NCBI GenBank assembly: GCA_032622095.1
Contig: CP136063.1
Coordinates: 276,577,426 to 276,641,425, forward strand
Source of the DNA: Siphonodentalium dalli
Lineage: Eukaryota; Mollusca; Scaphopoda; Gadilida; Siphonodentaliidae
DNA length: 64,000 bases
Direction of reading: 5' to 3'
The notes beneath the pieces were generated by a model, which was given only the letters and a program-made list of their open reading frames with translations, did no database searches and was not told the origin of the DNA. This document shows positions 61,225-64,000 of this stretch, piece after piece. Position 1 is the first letter of the stretch. Each line of letters starts with the position of its first letter. Both the position numbers and the translations under genes were made by a program.

Positions 61225-62620
61225 AAAAAATATATATCTCTGTTTCCAATAACATGGGGGAAATTTTCCAGGCAGGCAGGGAGGGTTTTTTTTTTACACT
61301 TTTTTTTTTAACCATCCACTTGAAAGTGATAAAATAGTGTAGTACACCCCTTTAACATATATTAATAAGTTTTATTATCACATACATAGTGAGGTATGCA
61401 ATTTTCCTTGAAGCAGGTGTAAATGTTTATCAGTTCACTTGTTCCAACTGCCAGGCTTTAAAATTGACATGCTTTTATACATGTTGGTAATATATTATAC
61501 AGCTTGCTGGACTATTAGGTCGTAGTAAGTATTAAAGAGATTCTATGAAAATAAAGTTTCAGAGACAACTTCAATGTATATAGGCTACTAGTATGTGCTC
61601 CAGTGTGAAGATTCAAGGTATTAAGCTATGGCCATGGGTTTAGAGTTATTCCTCTTGCAAAGTCCATGCAGCTACCAGCCCAGTGAGCCCACAATGCAAC
61701 AGTATCATCTGATACCTTTATTTATAAATTACATGCGGCCAGAACAATGTTACTATTCTTCCAGATATCATGGATATGTAGGAGTAAAGATATTTTGTTC
61801 CAATCTTCCCCTGAATATCTCTCTGAAGTAGGTTGGGCTTGAGGTTACACATTTTATGTAATTCTAATCATTACTGCCTACGCAATCCAGGTGTTGGTGT
61901 TGATAAAGTGATTGTTTTCTATGGAATATATACTTGCCCTTTCAATCAAACCTATCACATATTCCTTACAGTACATATATGCACATCAGATGATCAGAAT
62001 GCGTGTTTAATATTTGTATACAGTGTGAGTTGTAACATCGAAGAGTCTGCCGTAAATAGTTACACTGAGTTGATTCGTGTGACCTGCACGTGTTTGGTCG
62101 GTGACACAGTGACCCAGTTGCTGTGTCATTCATAACATTCTTAACATACCGTTGTTTATTTAAAATGGGTTAAACTCGGGTTTCTGTGAAAACTCAATGA
62201 TGTCTATGCATTTTATATGATAATGCTTTCTTCTGGTCAATGGTGATGGGGATTTCGGCTTTCACCTCGGCATTGTCGATTATCGATAATTCCCAGGGCT
62301 GATTACAGAATACAGACTGTCATGTTCCAACCAAAACGCGCATGCTTTTCAATGCTTAATTTTGTTGCGAACAGAGTTGTCTTTTAAGCATGGTTTGCAC
62401 CCAATTCCGCAAAGGAATTTAAGGGAGCTACCAGTATAACACATTGAAATTTTAAAAATACACAGCCCATAAAAAGACGGGGGATTTCCAAAGTGACTCG
62501 TCAGGGTATAGTTTGATTTATGCCAGGCTATTCACTGCGTAGCATGACCGACCGGGTTGTCTTATTTATATCTAGAATGCGTGATCACATACCTGTACTC
62601 CGGCATACACATGCTTCAGT
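61225..62620. other. Upstream intron sequence, no gene seen
   Basis: AT-rich with plus-strand frames of 60-100 codons (61628-61831, 61833-62135) that show no recognised protein and no conserved splice context. The N-terminal TMF1 exon (vertebrate start MSWFNASQ) was looked for on the minus strand and not found. Confidence 0.5.
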
Positions 62621-62624
62621 TGTG

Positions 62625-62798
62625 TACAGTAATGTCCTAAATAATCGACTCCTTTAACCACAGCAGAATTATGGGTAACTTTTCATGATTTAGTCGGAAA
62701 TATGGCTTGTTGACAAGCCATATTTCCGACTAAATCCTGAAAAGTTACCCATAATTCTGCTGTGGTTAAAGGAGTCAATTAATTAGGGCATTACTGTA
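62625..62798. mobile_element. Family E long-hairpin MITE, copy 3
   Basis: TACAGTAATGTCCTAAATAA / ATTAGGGCATTACTGTA. The arms meet almost without a loop (ATATGGCTTGTTGACAAGCC), a near-perfect ~170-bp palindrome. Confidence 0.8.
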
Positions 62799-62979
62799 TG
62801 CGATGGGTGTTTAGTTCTGCTGTTGGGATTGGGAAAACAATAAATATTAACACACGGGGCAGACACACGGACAGGTTACTATGGACTGGACTTCTGGAAA
62901 ATTGAAAAAGAAATTGAGACCTCCAAGAAAATCTCAGCCAGGCCAGGTACCGGAAACAGACATTTCTTTTTTTGGCCTT

Positions 62980-63290
62980 AGGCCTCATCTTCTCTGGAAA
63001 GTATTATCAAATTTTTTTAGAATGTTTCTTTTTCTTTTTTAATTTAGTTTCTCTATATCCCAAAATTGGCTGATGAAACATTACATAATTGAGGTCCCGA
63101 ATGGGTGCCCATTACCGTACTATCTTCATCATCTGGGAACTTAAATCTGTGTCTAGATTTCCCATAGCAGATGAGGCCATGAAGAATGAGGCCCCCAGAG
63201 GATGAATTTGGTTATACTAGCCAGCTGTGTGGGGTAGTGTCACTAAATTCACCAAATGGGTACCTCATTCTGCAATTGTCCGGCACCATA
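62980..63290. repeat. Family D element, diverged
   Basis: TTAGGCCTCATCTTCTCTGG, a middle with TATATCCCAAAATTGGC, then AGAATGAGGCCCCCAGAGGA ... TACCTCATTCTGCA. Confidence 0.6.
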
Positions 63291-63454
63291 CTAGTACTTT
63301 GGCCTGATACATTCTCTACTTAGCTAACAATACTCTGCAATTATAGAATTTTTATTACTACATATTTTCCCATTTTTATCCCATCATTGACACATGACAA
63401 TAATATTAGTTGAAACAAACTGGATTTAAACTGTCAAGAGCTTTATAAAAGTAC

Positions 63455-63545
63455 TAGCTGAAGCAGGCTCCCTTTGGGAGCCTTTATTCAGCGTCAGAGG
63501 GCCCTGAGGCCACTGTGTGCGCTTTGCGCACATTTGGACCTAAAT
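63455..63545 (+). repeat. GGCTCCCTTTGGGAGCC hairpin repeat, copy 2
   Basis: CTAGCTGAAGCAGGCTCCCT then TTGGGAGCCTTTATTCAGC, matching 10115-10205. No tRNA fold or known small-RNA gene recognised. Confidence 0.65.
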
Positions 63546-63689
63546 ATTCACATTTATTTGATTCTGAAATTTGACCCATAGTGAGCTAATTTTAAATTTT
63601 TTTTTTTTATTTATTTAATTAAATTTTATTAAATCAAAATTTTGAAAAACCAACCCCGCTATAGCCTCCGCCAGGTTACCCCGAGTCAC

Positions 63690-64000
63690 CAGTCTTTCCC
63701 AGGAGACGGGAGTGATTGCTCTCGCACCCGCATGCACTCGTAATTTTCAATTCACGGGGTGCTAAAATTCGCACCCGTCCCTCTTCACAAAATACTAATG
63801 GGAGACTGTAATTGTTGGTTCAATATTGAACTATTTTAAGGTTTATTTAGATCCTTTATCATCTCAGTTCAACTATGGCATATTAAAGTGTAACTAGACA
63901 TAGGTCTATTCCACAATGATTTTTTGTTTGAGCAAAAACCCAACTTACAATTATAGTATGGGTGCCATATTACACCCGTCTTTTGCATTACGGGAGCAAA
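63690..64000 (-). repeat. Dispersed repeat, inverted copy of 5.6-5.9 kb
   Basis: GAGACGGGAGTGATTGCTCT ... TTGCATTACGGGAGCAAA is the reverse complement of 5590-5910; it is cut by the window end. Confidence 0.65.

Noticed and set aside
62881-63000. Plus-strand frame MDWTSGKLKKKLRPPRK as a possible exon
   Set aside because: Isolated, low complexity and in a repeat-rich area; no partner exon found.
63455-63545. Possible tRNA-derived SINE head or structural RNA
   Set aside because: Only one short hairpin; no A/B box or cloverleaf could be recognised.

Overview
This window comes from an intron-rich, repeat-laden animal genome. It holds most of one recognisable protein-coding gene: the minus-strand orthologue of TMF1 (TATA element modulatory factor 1, also called ARA160), a coiled-coil Golgi golgin. 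I resolved 23 coding exons with consistent reading phase from 61052 down to the stop codon at 9515. Together they give 2588 nt of coding sequence spread over 51.5 kb, about 5 percent coding. The predicted protein fragment is about 861 residues: an acidic serine-rich region, a long coiled coil, a serine/proline linker, and the conserved C-terminal TMF domain. The N-terminal exon or exons lie beyond the right edge of the window or were not recognised. Assignment rests on remembered similarity to vertebrate TMF1 in almost every exon, not on a search.

Organism: a non-vertebrate bilaterian. The dispersed elements (tandem units followed by GGAC-type microsatellites and a terminal hairpin, and repeats built around 'AAGATGGC...GGCCATGTTTTT') look like those of marine invertebrates, possibly a mollusc. 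That placement is tentative.

Layout: 1-9514 is the region downstream of TMF1, with an unknown part of it 3' UTR. It holds only mobile-element debris and diverged duplications. 9515-61052 is TMF1. Its introns hold (i) four TTAA-flanked, piggyBac-like miniature families, three of which carry the same 69-bp near-perfect palindrome; (ii) a palindromic 'CAAGCCTTGAAATAG' family with more than a dozen copies; (iii) a long-hairpin family with three copies; (iv) a Mutator-like element with a perfect 9-bp target duplication; (v) three unrelated elements of about 0.8-1.2 kb whose inverted ends are built of short repeated units; (vi) tandem-core elements ending in microsatellites; and (vii) three minisatellites. 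The largest minisatellite (about 2.9 kb) begins exactly at a TMF1 splice donor. 61053-64000 is presumably an upstream TMF1 intron and contains only repeats.

Most interesting: the splice-donor-derived minisatellite; two tandem duplications of splice acceptors, one of which creates a possible 27-nt in-frame exon; the hairpin cassette shared between TTAA families; and the recurring 'repeated-unit inverted end' element architecture. No prokaryotic, CRISPR, rRNA or convincing tRNA features were seen.
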